Assembly: GCA_030867875.1 (NCBI GenBank)
Contig: JAOWCC010001634.1
Coordinates: 51,866,021-51,930,020 of the forward strand
Source: Actinernus sp. WN-2022
Taxonomy: Eukaryota > Cnidaria > Anthozoa > Actiniaria > Actinernidae
DNA: 64,000 bases
Reading direction: 5' to 3'
Shown here: piece by piece, positions 10,215 through 20,387 of the stretch
How the letters are laid out: each line of letters begins with the position of its first letter
Position numbering within the stretch: position 1 is the stretch's first letter
Program-made: the position numbers and the translations under genes
The notes under the pieces: generated by a model
Database searches by the model: none
Told to the model about the DNA's origin: nothing
Seen by the model: only the letters and a program-made list of their open reading frames with translations

Positions 10215-11455
10215 TTCATCAATCACCGGCCACCTCCTCATGACGTCACACTCAGGCCTCGTGGAAGAGGTGCGGCTCACATATATAGAACTTACTAAAA
10301 TTGGCACTAACCGCTATGGGGTCAAGGACACTTCTCACGTCCTGTGAGTTTCGTTAGAATATAATCAAGGTTTAGATTTGCAACCTATGGCAGACTATAA
10401 CTTGAGGATTTCGTCTGAGAGTTAGTTTATGCCGGAAATCCTATTTTTAATATTTCAGTTTTAATAATTATGTTACGTTTAACATTACGGTCATTGAAGT
10501 TTTCGTCGAGAAACTCGGCTTTATTGGTCGGATTCGTTGACCTATAATGATTAGGGAGGCTTTTTGTCTTTCTGCCACTTGTCTTGACGATATTCAAAGA
10601 CTATTGGGAGCTTGAAAACTCCAAAACTCGCCAGACTGTCCAGGACGTATGTTGCATACTCTCGCTTTTCAAGGCCACACATTAAACCCCTATAGCCCTA
10701 CCATATTCGGCGTCACATCCCGTATCTACCCTCTCCGGTGGCATATCCCGTATCAGGTATGCTTTTTTAAAATAGCTAATACCAAGATGGTCTCTTGCTA
10801 ATACTGTTAGTGGTGACTGGCTCCATTGTCCATAGACAGGTATGCCAGTAAATTGATAACGATCCAAAGTATGAAGTCATGGATGACGTGTTAACAGTGT
10901 GCTACTGACACAATACTCTCTTCACTAGTGACACATTGTCATTTAAGTACTAGTAATATCACGGTTCCCTCGGTTTTCATAAGAAACTAATCATACCTAA
11001 TGCTTATGCAAAAGGTTCGCTTGTGGATACGTCCCTCATATTCATTCATCGGGACATCTGCCATAGCAAGATTACCAACTTTTCAAAAAAAATACCTATG
11101 AAGGCTTGAACCTTCTTTCTAATACATGTGGGATAACTAGTAATACTATTGCGCATACGTCGCCTATATAAATTCTAAACTACCCCAAAAGATTTCAATA
11201 AAATAACTAACGAATAAATGAAGTGAACAATTAACGGATTCCCAAGAGTATTCATAGCAATCCAAAAATATTTAATTTATTCGTTTTGAACTTGTTGACT
11301 CGGCCAAAAGCGTTCTTGTCAGTTTAACTGATTTCAATTTACGTTCGGGTGGCAGGAGTCATCGGCCATTAAGACTGTCGTATCAGCTTGAAGTACTTCG
11401 TAAATATCTTAACAGACCCTACGTCGACCGTTACGATTTGCGCGGCGACAACGTA
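10215..11455. other. gene-free stretch
   Basis: No convincing exon, RNA gene or repeat array seen. Short frames (for example at 10682-10867 on the minus strand) have no family signature. Confidence 0.5.
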
Positions 11456-11765
11456 TGTAACAATAACAATAGCGATATAATTTAGTTTTGCTTTTTAGTA
11501 TTGGTCACATGGTATGCAACAACAGCGATACTTCAAGTTGTGTTGATAAACATTGCAATTGTTATGCTAATGTGCCAACCATGATTTTAAAAGGCCGCTT
11601 TGTGTCAGGAGCCAATGGATCTCTGGTTGGCACATTAATGACAATGGATGACGTGGCAGTAAGTATCGCTATAGCGATAGTATTTAGTCTTGCTTTTTAG
11701 TATTGGTCACAGCGTATGTAACAATAGCGGTAGAATTTTAGTACTGGTTACAAGGTATGTAACAA
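11456..11765. repeat. dispersed direct repeats
   Basis: The segment ATAATTTAGTTTTGCTTTTTAGTATTGGTCAC-GGTATG recurs at about 11476-11518, 11675-11725 and, shortened, 11728-11765, each beside AACAATAGCG-like motifs. It looks like a decayed minisatellite. Confidence 0.55.
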
Positions 11766-12364
11766 TAGCTACACCCTCGCAAAGCATAACGAGTCGTTAA
11801 AGGAGAACTGTAGTCAAAAATCAACTTAAGTTTTACGAATCTATCTAAACTATGAAAAGCCTTTAAGTTAGATTATAATTCATTTTATTGTGTTCCGCGT
11901 CGGAGAATTTAATCTTAAACCTGTCACCATGTGTTTTTGTATGCGTTTTAGTGTGTATTTTTCTATTTGCTGTTCTTGTTTTGTGTGTATGTGTTATAGT
12001 AATAATCTAGATTGTAATGTAGTTGTCAATGGAATGTAATAGACCTTTTAATTTGCAGGAAACAGTCACGTGCTGATATACTTCGTTAACGAATGAATTG
12101 AGCTCGTGATCAGTCCATGGGAAAGATGTTGCCATGGATGCTGGAGGGCAAGCTATCTTTAAAAACGCTGTTTTAGAAAGATCGACAATCGACTGGAGGT
12201 GGAAAATAGCTTTTACAAACAGGTTTTGCTAATAACACTACCGATCTCGTACAAGTGGCTTTACATATATGAATTAAGATTTTTCAGTTGCCACCCAATA
12301 CAACCACGTGATTGCATTCCAGCAAAAGGCCCATTCATTGGAAACAAACAACAACAAAGTCAAG

Positions 12365-12533
12365 ACTATAGACCTATTCGAAAAATGGCGTCCAATATAA
12401 AAAGCTATTGTCCTGGTAACGTGAACACGAGGCTAGTCAGTCCACACGAAAGCTTTTGAACGTGTAAGCGAGGCTAGTCAGTCCTAAACAATAGTTAGTT
12501 AAATTGGACGCCATTTTTCGAATGGGTCTATAA
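12365..12533. mobile_element. 169-bp MITE
   Basis: Imperfect terminal inverted repeats of about 30 bp: CTATAGACCTATTCGAAAAA (then TGGCGTCCAAT) on the left, and ATTGGACGCC then ATTTTTCGAATGGGTCTATA on the right. A secondary repeat, GAGGCTAGTCAGTCC, occurs twice inside. Non-coding. Confidence 0.65.
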
Positions 12534-12535
12534 GA

Positions 12536-12803
12536 TGTAATTCTTGGTGTACCACAGAGTCAGTCCTTAATTGGACCAATATGATTTCTTCTTTATATTA
12601 ACGACTTTTATAATTATAAACCTCGGCTCTCCTAAATTTGGTTTCCACCTTTTTGCAGATGCTTCTAATCTTTTTCTTACAGACCAAAATTATTAAAAAA
12701 AATGAAACTAAAGCTAATGTAGAATTAAGTAAAGTTCATTCTTGGCTCTGTGCAAATAGACTATCCTTAACTATAAGCAAAACAAATTTGGTGTATTCCG
12801 TCT
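12536..12803 (+). pseudogene. LINE reverse transcriptase fragment
   Basis: With frameshifts the plus strand reads GVPQSQSLIGP, LYINDFYNYK, FADASNLFLTD and ELSKVHSWLCANRLSLTISK. These are RT motif B' (usually GVPQGSVLGP), the catalytic motif C (usually FADDTN, here FADA, so one aspartate is lost) and the following thumb region of CR1/Jockey-type LINEs. Decayed and inactive. Confidence 0.75.
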
Positions 12804-12805
12804 CA

Positions 12806-13040
12806 GACTCAAAGGGCCAAGGTATTCAGTCCAAATTGAAGAGAAACATAGCCCATCTCAGCCTCAAAGGGCCAAAACATTGTATTCCAAAATTGAACAG
12901 AAACATAGTCCATCTCAGACTCAAAGAGCCAAAACATTGTATTCCAAAATTGAAGAGAAACATAGTCCATCTCAAACTCAAAGGGCCAAAACATTGTATT
13001 CCAAAATTGAAGAGAAACATAGCCCATCTCAGACTTTAGA
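12806..13040. repeat. 57-bp tandem repeat, about four copies
   Basis: The unit includes CATTGTATTCCAAAATTGAA and GAGAAACATAGTCCATCTCA followed by GACTCAAAGGGCCAAAA. It directly follows the RT fragment and extends its open frame artificially because 57 is a multiple of three. The array appears to have grown at the end of the LINE fragment. Confidence 0.9.
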
Positions 13041-13095
13041 AGGTCAAAATACCATCCAGGGGCACGTACTCGTACGTATATATTTTGTATGGGAG

Positions 13096-13147
13096 TACCC
13101 CCCTCCCCCCTCCCCCCCCCCCCCCACTCCCCCACTCCCCCACCCAC
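13096..13147. repeat. C-rich low-complexity tract
   Basis: Runs of CCCCTCCCCC and CCCCACTCCC. It may be one end of a G/C homopolymer MITE, but no partner end was found. Confidence 0.6.
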
Positions 13148-13295
13148 CCAAAAAAATCACCAAAAAACGGGTCTTCAAGTTAGAGGGGAAAGCGCCAAAC
13201 ACGCTATAGCTTTTTTGAGATATTGTGTAAATATGTACGACAATTTTTTATCTCTTAAATAAAAAGCAACACACGTTAACTTGGTTCGCCACAGC

Positions 13296-13657
13296 TGTTC
13301 ACCTGTGGAATTGCTCCGTCTGTTCACCTGTGGAATTGCTCCGTCTGTTCACCTGTGAAATTGCTCCGTCTGTTCACCTGTGGAATTGCTCCGTCTGTTC
13401 ACCTGTGGAATTGCTCCGTCTGTTCACCTGTGCAATTGCTCCGTCTGTTCACCTGTGGAATTGCTCCGTCTGTTCACCTGTGCAATTGCTCCGTCTGTTC
13501 ACCTGTGCAATTGCTCCGTCTGTTCACCTGTGCAATTGCTCCGTCTGTTCACCTGTGCAATTGCTCCGTCTGTTCACCTGTGCAATTGCTCCGTCTGTTC
13601 ACCTGTGCAATTGCTCCGTCTGTTCACCTGTGCAATTGCTCCGTCTGTTCACCTGTG
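13296..13657. repeat. 25-bp minisatellite, about 14 copies
   Basis: The unit is TGTTCACCTGTG followed by [G/C]AATTGCTCCGTC. Early units have GAATT and later units mostly CAATT. As 25 is not a multiple of three and the unit lacks stops, overlapping open frames of about 130 codons appear in all three plus frames. They are artefacts. Confidence 0.95.
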
Positions 13658-13866
13658 CTGCGTGCAATGCAACACATATTGCAACATGTAACCGTACAAA
13701 TTGTGCTCCTGAAATCGCGACAAATTGACTTGCCAGCTTCACTTTGCCATTGATTGCGATATTTTAAAATGCCAAATTTCAATATCGTAACCGACAATTT
13801 GCTGCATATATGTACACAGTCGTTGACGTTAAGGTTGTCCTAGACATATCCACATATGTGGATATG

Positions 13867-13940
13867 AGAGCCACGGTGGTCTAATGGTTAACGCTCTTGC
13901 TTACCAGTTCGAAGCCCCGAGTTCAAGTCTCAGTATCGGC
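13867..13940 (+). other. tRNA-like sequence (SINE head or pseudo-tRNA)
   Basis: GTGGTCTAATGGTTAACGC resembles a D-arm with A-box and CCCGAGTTCAAGTCTCAG resembles a T-arm with B-box, as in tRNA-Glu/Gly-derived SINEs. The acceptor stem does not pair well (GCCACGG against TATCGGC), so it is not called as a functional tRNA. A mirrored copy lies at 15246-15323 on the minus strand. Confidence 0.5.
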
Positions 13941-14106
13941 ATCGCGTCTTTTTTTCACTGCGAAGATTTTTTTCATTTCACTCCCCCCCCCCCTTTTTTT
14001 TCTGACTGCATTCCCTTAAAAGCTTTTATTTCAAACGTGACTACATGAACGGAGTTCTTTTTAACCTTTGAAATGCCTAGGACACCTATCATCCACATAT
14101 ATTTTA

Positions 14107-14492
14107 TTAAAGGGAACCTCGGCTGAAAAACAATGTTTGCTCTTAAGTGTTTGTTATGGATGCCTAAGTCTGTTTCTGTGTTTGTCTCCAGTAAATTGTA
14201 CACTAGATCTCATTGATGCAACAATTTTCCTGTCGATAAAACTCATTTGAATTTCCTGCGCGCCGCCATCTTGAATTTTATGACGTCACAGTGTTGCCTT
14301 ATTGTCAGAAAACAATAGCTTTTTTGTTATGCGACAATATGGCAACACTGTGACGTCATGATATCCAAGGAAAATTGTTGCATAAATGACATCTAGTGTA
14401 CAATTTACTGGAGACAAACACAGAAACAGACTTAGGCATCCATAACAAACACTTGAGAGCAAACATTGTTTTTCAGCCGAGGTTCCCTTTAA
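14107..14492. mobile_element. TTAA-flanked foldback element (AGGGAACC ends)
   Basis: Inverted arms of more than 100 bp begin TTAAAGGGAACCTCGGCTGA and end with the inverse at TTCCCTTTAA. TTAA at both sides is the target duplication of piggyBac-type transposons. The centre includes a shorter pair around TGACGTCA-CAGTGTTGCC. Non-coding; the short frames inside the arms are mirror images. Confidence 0.75.
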
Positions 14493-15245
14493 GGGATGTT
14501 CGAACATTTCTTTTGCAAAAGCTTCGACTGCCGCAGGGAATGTAGTATTTTGATCATCGACATCGTCCATGGCGTATCTTCAAAAGTTTGTGATCGTTTG
14601 TCAAACACTCGTAAATCTTACGCCGAGTACATGGCTTTAATTCCATGTGAGTTCTCTTCCTTCACAAAGAAGAAAGCTTCGTCAACTTATGCAAGCATTA
14701 CTATGGGTTTCAAAGAGAATTCTGGACAATTTCTGGACTGCCGGATATTTTCAAAACTGTCCGCTCCGTGTCTCGCGGCCGATGTTTTCGAAATCTCGAA
14801 AACAAATTAGGTCGCTCGCTCAGTCTGCCTAAGTTCAGAAAATCAGTACGAATGAAATTCATAACACTTGCTAAAATCGCTTCCTACTTCTAAACAAAGA
14901 TATAATACTTTGAATCAGTGGGTATCTAGTATTTTCAAAACTGTTTCTGTTTCTGGCACATTGTAAGAAAAAAATACGCTTATTCAAACCCACAACCATC
15001 AACAGAATCGCTACACCGTTCTAAACGAAAATAGCGTAATTTGGGCGTACTCAGTCAGTGGTGGTATAATTATCTACTTCGAAAGTCTGGGAATATCTGA
15101 GACCGTTTCAGGTTGACAGTATTATTTTAGCTACAGCGTCCGTTCTTATCCAATGTCAAAAAAGAAACTGTCAACAGAACAAAAAAAAAAGGGGAAAAAA
15201 CAAGAAAAAAAAAAACAAGAAAACAAGAAAAAAAAAAGATACAAT

Positions 15246-15323
15246 GCCGATACTGAGACTTGAACTCGGGGCTTCGAACTGGCATGGAAAGCAAGAGCGT
15301 TAACCATTAGACCACCGTGGCTC
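15246..15323 (-). other. inverted copy of the tRNA-like sequence
   Basis: The minus strand reads GAGCCACGGTGGTCTAATGG, TTAACGCTCTTGC, then GAAGCCCCGAGTTCAAGTCT, almost the same as 13867-13940. Both copies sit just inside the inverted ends of one foldback element, so the tRNA-like part belongs to its arms. Confidence 0.5.
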
Positions 15324-15449
15324 TTTGTTACCAAATACAAGGGGCGCGTTCACGGCTGATTACCGTTCTTTATGTAAAAGGTGCGAACTGAACAAAGGCT
15401 ATACATCCATATGTGGATATGTCTAGGACAACCTTAACGGCAACGACTG

Positions 15450-15461
<12 letters not shown>

Positions 15462-15499
<38 letters not shown>
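15462..15499. repeat. (AT)n-(GA)n microsatellite
   Basis: Alternating TA followed by about 14 GA dinucleotides, between two foldback elements. Confidence 0.9.
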
Positions 15500-15502
<3 letters not shown>

Positions 15503-15545
15503 ATATGTGTGTTGTCTTTCTCTCTATATTCTGTATATATATATA

Positions 15546-15989
15546 CAGTCAATTGCAGCAACGTTGTCCTACAATATATACATAGCATCTGTAAGTACAA
15601 ATCATATTCAATGCCAATAAAATATACATGACATTACGGGATGTCTCCAAAAATATATGTTTCAATAGGCCTGACCCAAGAGGTATCTTAAGAATGCATT
15701 CCAGACGTGATCGCACAATGGGAAATATAACTGTAATATATAATTTGTAGATGAAATACCTAATGTATGCCAATATATGCCAATTAATATATATTTATAT
15801 TTCGCAAAGTGCAATTACGCTAGAAATGCATTATTCAGATGCCTCTTGGGTCAGGCCTATTGAAAACATTTTTTTTGAAGACATCCCATAATGTCATGTA
15901 TATTTTATTGGCATTAAATATGATTTGTACTTACAGATGGTATGTGTATAATGTAGTATATTGAAGGACAACGTTTCTGCAATTGACTG
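15546..15989. mobile_element. Tc1/mariner-like foldback element
   Basis: Arms of about 150 bp. Left: CAGTCAATTGCAGCAACGTT and GTCCTACAATATATACATAG. Right: the inverse, ending CAATTGACTG at a TA-rich flank. Both arms contain GGCCTGACCCAAGAGG-like sequence and AAATATACATGACAT. Non-coding. Confidence 0.7.
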
Positions 15990-16011
15990 TATATATATAT
16001 ATATATATACA

Positions 16012-16135
16012 AAGAATTTACAGGAGTACAACTGGCAACTTCTCACAGTTCCATATATTTAAAAACGTTTCGGCTTTCAGCCTTCATCAGTTAAAAAGTA
16101 AAAAATAAATATATATAAAATGTTAAAAACTATAT
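16012..16135 (-). mobile_element. end of a second Penelope-like family
   Basis: A short region with TTTACAGGAGTACAACTGGC and the phrase AACGTTTCGGC-TTTCAGCC-TTCATCAG. This phrase on the minus strand is a hammerhead core and is typical of Penelope-like ends. No coding remnant follows; an AT-rich microsatellite ends it. Confidence 0.45.
16058..16095 (-). ncRNA. hammerhead ribozyme motif (second family)
   Basis: The minus strand reads AA-CTGATGA-AGGCTGAAAGCC-GAAA-CGTT. CTGATGA and GAAA flank a 3-bp stem II (GGC/GCC) with a TGAAA loop, and stem III is minimal. The presumed cleavage site GTT is less usual than GTC, and stem I is weak and A/T-rich, so activity is doubtful. Confidence 0.5.
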
Positions 16136-16615
16136 ATATATATATATATATATGACCTTTTAAAACATTGATAAAGGTCCACAAAATCCTAATTCGGTGA
16201 CGTATATTCAGTTTCCATTCAAACCCTTTATAGATCTTTATATAGAACAGTGCTGCCTGTCTTTCGCAAATATCAGTGATTAACGATCAGCAGATCATAA
16301 TCTGATAAAACCCATTCCTTTGTTGTTGTTTTCGGAAAAGATTAGAGTGCCGGGAAAATAATGGCAGCGCGACGCTCTGATCTGGTTACACGGCGCCGTG
16401 GCAAAATGTAAAGTTTCTCGTTAAAACCAAAAATCCACTTTAACAGGTTTAAGTTTCAGGCAGTTAACTTTTAATTCACTGTGAGATTACTAAGTTACAA
16501 AATTATTTAGTAAACTAAAACTGTATTAAGTCAGTGTTTAAACAATCGCCTCCGCAGAGCCTCCGTTCTTATCGGTCAGCGGGGCATAGCAGACCTAAAA
16601 CAGGGGTGATACGAT

Positions 16616-16776
16616 AGGTAACTAGTTCCTGTAAAAACTAGTGTTGGTCTGCGTCGGCGGGGAAGATAAACACTGGTATATAATCAACTAAAGTCGATTG
16701 AGGTATGCTAACTGCCGTGGAAAGCGAGTAGCAGCTGACATTTCGAGCGCTAGCCCTTCGTCAGAGCACAAGAGGG
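16616..16776 (-). mobile_element. Penelope-like terminal repeat fragment
   Basis: GGTAACTAGTTCCTGTAAAA, then CTGCGTCGGCGGGGAAGATA and AACACTGGTATATAATCAAC, repeats the end sequences of the element at 8887 and continues through GAGGTATGCTAAC and the hammerhead. It stops at CAGAGCACAAGAGGG, so only the terminal part is present. Confidence 0.75.
16731..16767 (-). ncRNA. hammerhead ribozyme motif in Penelope-like end
   Basis: Identical in core to 8952-8988: GCT-CTGACGA-AGGGCTAGCGCTC-GAAA-TGTC-AGC on the minus strand. Conservation of the whole core between two separated copies supports recent common origin. Confidence 0.7.
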
Positions 16777-17439
16777 ATGATTGCCTTCTCAGTTTCAGTT
16801 TGCGCGGGAAACTGGCGTGACGCACGCGCACTGTGCTCATCAAACGTGCATGCGCCCACACCGCGGTAAAACGTCACGCGCATGCGCTTTTGGTGAGCCC
16901 AGAGCGCGCGCGTGTCGCCAGTTACCCGCCTTAACTAAAGAAAACAGACGTCAACACCCATGTTTCTAATTGTAGGTACGAATGTGCAGTGTTTCGCAAA
17001 AAAAAACTACTTAAAAGCTAAGTCTAAGACTTTAGCAGGTTGAAGTTTTCTTAATTCGTAATTCACTTAGGAGCACATTTTGCCGCAGTTTGACCTGTGT
17101 CTCACGTTTGCAGCGTTGTGGCCTGGATACGAGTTCACAGCTTGCCCCAGCTCTCACGCGGTAATAACTTCTTACACGGTAACGAGGCTTTGTCAAGGTT
17201 CGATAAGACCGGACATTTGAACACGACTTCAAAAAGTGCCGACGCGATGTCTGGATATGATTGCATGTGATTCTAGTTTCTATAAATTTAATAAGCTTAC
17301 GTAAATAACATATCATATTTAAAAACGCGTGGAATCGAAGCAATTCCCATCTACAGCCTTGATACAGCTTCGGCACTCGTCACCAGTGGTTATCTGTAAA
17401 AATGTAAACAAACTGGTTAGGTCTGTTAAGTTTCTTTAG

Positions 17440-18375
17440 CTCGTTTGTACTGATAGATAGATAACTTAATGTGGATTAGTGACGCTGGTTATTTGACTTT
17501 AGCTCGTTCGTGACGCTGCAGACGCTGGTTAAGTGACTTTAGCTCGGTTGTGTTTGTTCTGATAGATAGATAACTTGATGTGGTTTAGTGACGCTGGTTA
17601 AGTGACTTTAGCTCGTTGGTGTTTGTAATGATAGATAGATAACTTGATGTGGATTAGTGACGCTGGTTAAGTGACTTTAGCTCGTTCGTGTTTGTACCGA
17701 TATATAGATAACTTGATGTGGATTAGTGACGCTGGTTAAGTGACTTTAGCTCGTTTGTGTTTGTAATGATAGATAGATAACTTGATGTAGATTAGTGACG
17801 CTGGTTAAGTGACTTTAGCTCGTTCGTGTTTGTACCGATAGATAGATAACTTGATGTGGATTAGTGACGCTGGTTAAGTGACTTTAGCTCGGTAGTGTTT
17901 GTAATGATAGATAGATAACTCGATGTGGATTAGTGACGCTGGTTAAGTGACTTTAGCTCGTTTGTGTTTGTAATGATAGATAGATAACTTGATGTGGATT
18001 AGTGACGCTGGTTAAGTGACTTTAGCTCGTTTGTGTTTGTAATGATAGATAGATAACTTGATGTGGATTAGTGACGCTGGTTAAGTGACTTTAGCTCGGT
18101 AGTGTTTGTAATGATAGATAGATAACTTGATGTGGATTAGTGACGCTGGTTAAGTGACTTTAGCTCGGTAGTGTTTGTAATGATAGATAGATAATTTTAT
18201 GTGGATTAGTGACGCTGGTTAAGTTAAGTAATTTTAGCTCGTTTGTGTTTGTACTGATAGATAGATAGATAACTTTATGTGGATTGCCGGTGAGGCTGGT
18301 TAAGTGACTTTAGCTCGTTTGTGTTTGTACTGATAGATAGATAACTTTATTTTGCTCGGATTGGTGAGGCTGGCT
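17440..18375. repeat. 69-bp tandem repeat, about 13 copies
   Basis: The unit contains TGATAGATAGATAACTTGAT, GTGGATTAGTGACGCTGGTT and AAGTGACTTTAGCTCGTTTG. Variants at TTCGTG, TTTGTG and GGTAGTG alternate in blocks. Flanking copies are degenerate. Confidence 0.93.
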
Positions 18376-18785
18376 AGGCCTCAAGCATTACAAGTTGCTC
18401 AATATGCCGAGAAAAAATAGTAATAAGAAAATGTTAAAAACCGACTTGGCTGGACTAATATAAACTAATTGTTACTCTAAATTTGTTTACTTAATTACTC
18501 TAATTGCTTATATACCTATTACTAATTCTGATTTCTTATTCAAATTACTAATTATTAATTTCTAGTTACTTACTAAATAACCAATAATTACGTAATTGCA
18601 TAATGCATTACAATAGCATAAACATTAATATTATTGTTACATTATATCAATATCAATAACGATACTGATTACTTGCTTAAATATATTAATTACTTGTATA
18701 TATATTTATAAAATGCTATATAAATATTTACGTTCCCAGTCACAACAAGCTCACAGACATACAACAACGATAATGTATGGTTTGG
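18376..18785. other. AT-rich spacer
   Basis: Very AT-rich (TAATTACTAATT-like). No gene or repeat unit identified. It separates the 69-bp array from the telomere-type tract. Confidence 0.5.
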
Positions 18786-18788
18786 GTG

Positions 18789-18836
18789 AACCCTAACCCT
18801 AACCCTAACCCTAACCCTAACCCTAACCCTAACCCT
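18789..18836. repeat. interstitial telomeric repeat, (AACCCT)8
   Basis: Eight perfect AACCCT units (TTAGGG on the minus strand). The open frames through it, coding PNPNPN or GLGLGL, are artefacts. The window continues far on both sides, so this is an internal tract and not a chromosome end. Confidence 0.95.
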
Positions 18837-18975
18837 TTCCCGAAAGCCATACATTCTCTCTTATTTTTGCGGTTGTTAAAAGCTCCCTTATCAAACCAGT
18901 CTTCCTCAAACTCGGTATACTTACTAATGTTAGTAAAATCACGAGTGTGTGTTAGTACCTCCAGAATACCAATGA

Positions 18976-19795
18976 TCACGACATAGCAAAACAGGTTCTT
19001 ACGTTCCCTTCATCACAGATTAGAAGAGGCAACAGGCTGTTGTACTTTCACGATATAGCACAACAGGTTCTTACGTTCCCTTCATCACAGATTAGAAGAG
19101 GCAACAGGCTGTTGTACCTTCACGATATAGCACAACAGGTTCTTACGTTCCCTTCATCACAGATTAGAAGAGGCAACAGGCTGTTGTACTTTCACGATAT
19201 AGCACAACAGGTTCTTACGTTCCCTTCATCACAGATTAGAAGAGGCAACAGGCTGTTGTACTTTCACGATATAGCACAACAGGTTCTTACGTTCCCTTCA
19301 TCACAGATTAGAAGAGGCAACAGGCTGTTGTACCTTCACAACATGTTCTTACGTTCCCTTCATACAGATTAGAAGAGGAAGGGGACAAGGCCAACAGGCT
19401 GTTGTACCTTCAGGATATATATAGGTCTATATAGCACAACACGTTATTTTACGTTCCCTTCATACAGATTAGAAGAGGCAACAGGCTGTTGTACCTTCAC
19501 GATATAGCACAACAGGTTCTTACGTTCCCTTCATACAGATTAGAAGAGGAAGGAGACAAGGCCAACAGGCTGTTGTGCCTTCACGATATAGCACAACAGG
19601 TTCTAACGTTCCCTTCATCACAGATTAGAAGAGGCAACAGGCTGTTGTACCTTCACGATATAGCACAACAGGTTCTTACGTTTCCTTCATACAGATTAGA
19701 AGAGAAAGGGAACAAGGCCAACAGGCTGTTGTACCTTCACGATATAGCACAACAGGTTAGTTTACGTTCTCTTCATACAGATTACAAGAGGAAGG
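18976..19795. repeat. 72-bp tandem repeat, about 11 copies
   Basis: The unit contains TTCACGATATAGCACAACAG, GTTCTTACGTTCCCTTCATC and AGAAGAGGCAACAGGCTGTT. Some later copies carry an insertion like GAAGGGGACAAGGCC. Because 72 is a multiple of three, one frame stays open for 110-200 codons; it has no protein family signature. Confidence 0.93.
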
Positions 19796-19825
19796 AGACA
19801 ATAACGGCTTTACGTCCCTATCCAA

Positions 19826-19905
19826 GGACGCGACTCAAGGATTCGAACCCAGGACCTTCCGCTCACAAGACTGGCATTCTTTGTTCAGAATGTAAACCAG
19901 TGTTC
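19826..19905 (-). other. tRNA-like B-box (possible SINE)
   Basis: The minus strand has CTTGTGAGCGGAAGGTCCT followed by GGGTTCGAATCCTTGAG, a perfect GGTTCGAATCC B-box. The D-arm is poor, and no complete cloverleaf could be drawn. Probably a SINE head or pseudo-tRNA. Confidence 0.4.
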
Positions 19906-20387
19906 CATGTGACAGTTAGACAGATAGTAGCCGCGACAGTTGACAGACAGACAGTAGCCATATCAACAGTCAGACAGACATACAGTCGGCATTGTCAATT
20001 GTTCTTACCACTCTGCATGTTATACTTTGTGCTGTGCCTCACTTGCCTCTTCTGTAACGTGATTGGTCCGCTCGGTTGTTGTCCCTGTGGGTGATGATGG
20101 CCTATTGAAGGCACAGGTAGGACTTTCACGGTCCAACGGTGCGAGCTCTATCGTGTTTAGCGAGGTAGGCTGGGGATGAAGGTCTAAAGTGACACTTTCC
20201 TGTCGATAAAGGTGTTAAATCAATTAGTTTGTGATACAAATTAAACCTACATATTGTTTTGACGAATATATATTTGAAGAATGCTGATCGTTCTCGGCTT
20301 TATCATTAGTGTTGTTGTTTTCTGAAATCAGGCTCCTGAATACAATAGGATTTCCTGCATGAGGCCTTTACAAACACACATTCAGGT

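Larger units (their letters stand above)
13817..15449. mobile_element. Tc1/mariner-like foldback with nested insertions
   Basis: The outer inverted repeats are about 45 bp: CAGTCGTTGACGTTAAGGTT then GTCCTAGACATATCCACATA on the left, and its near-exact inverse on the right ending CGACTG at a TA. Between them lie two inverted tRNA-like sequences, a TTAA-flanked foldback, A-rich tracts and non-coding DNA. The outer ends share CAGTCG...AAGGTTGTCC with the elements at 1963 and 15546. Confidence 0.7.

Noticed and set aside
13330..13753. Three overlapping plus-strand frames of about 130 codons, cysteine-rich
   Set aside because: They arise from the 25-bp stop-free unit and are unlikely to be a toxin-like peptide gene; no signal peptide or unique sequence.
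13867..13940. Functional tRNA gene
   Set aside because: A- and B-box-like parts are present but the acceptor stem does not pair and the anticodon arm is poor; kept only as tRNA-like.
18777..18986. Frames coding PNPNPN and GLGLGL
   Set aside because: Translation of the telomeric hexamer tract.
19040..20094. Frames of 110 and 201 codons with FPSSQIRRGNRLLY repeats
   Set aside because: 72-bp satellite translation; the repeat is a multiple of three and so stays open by construction.
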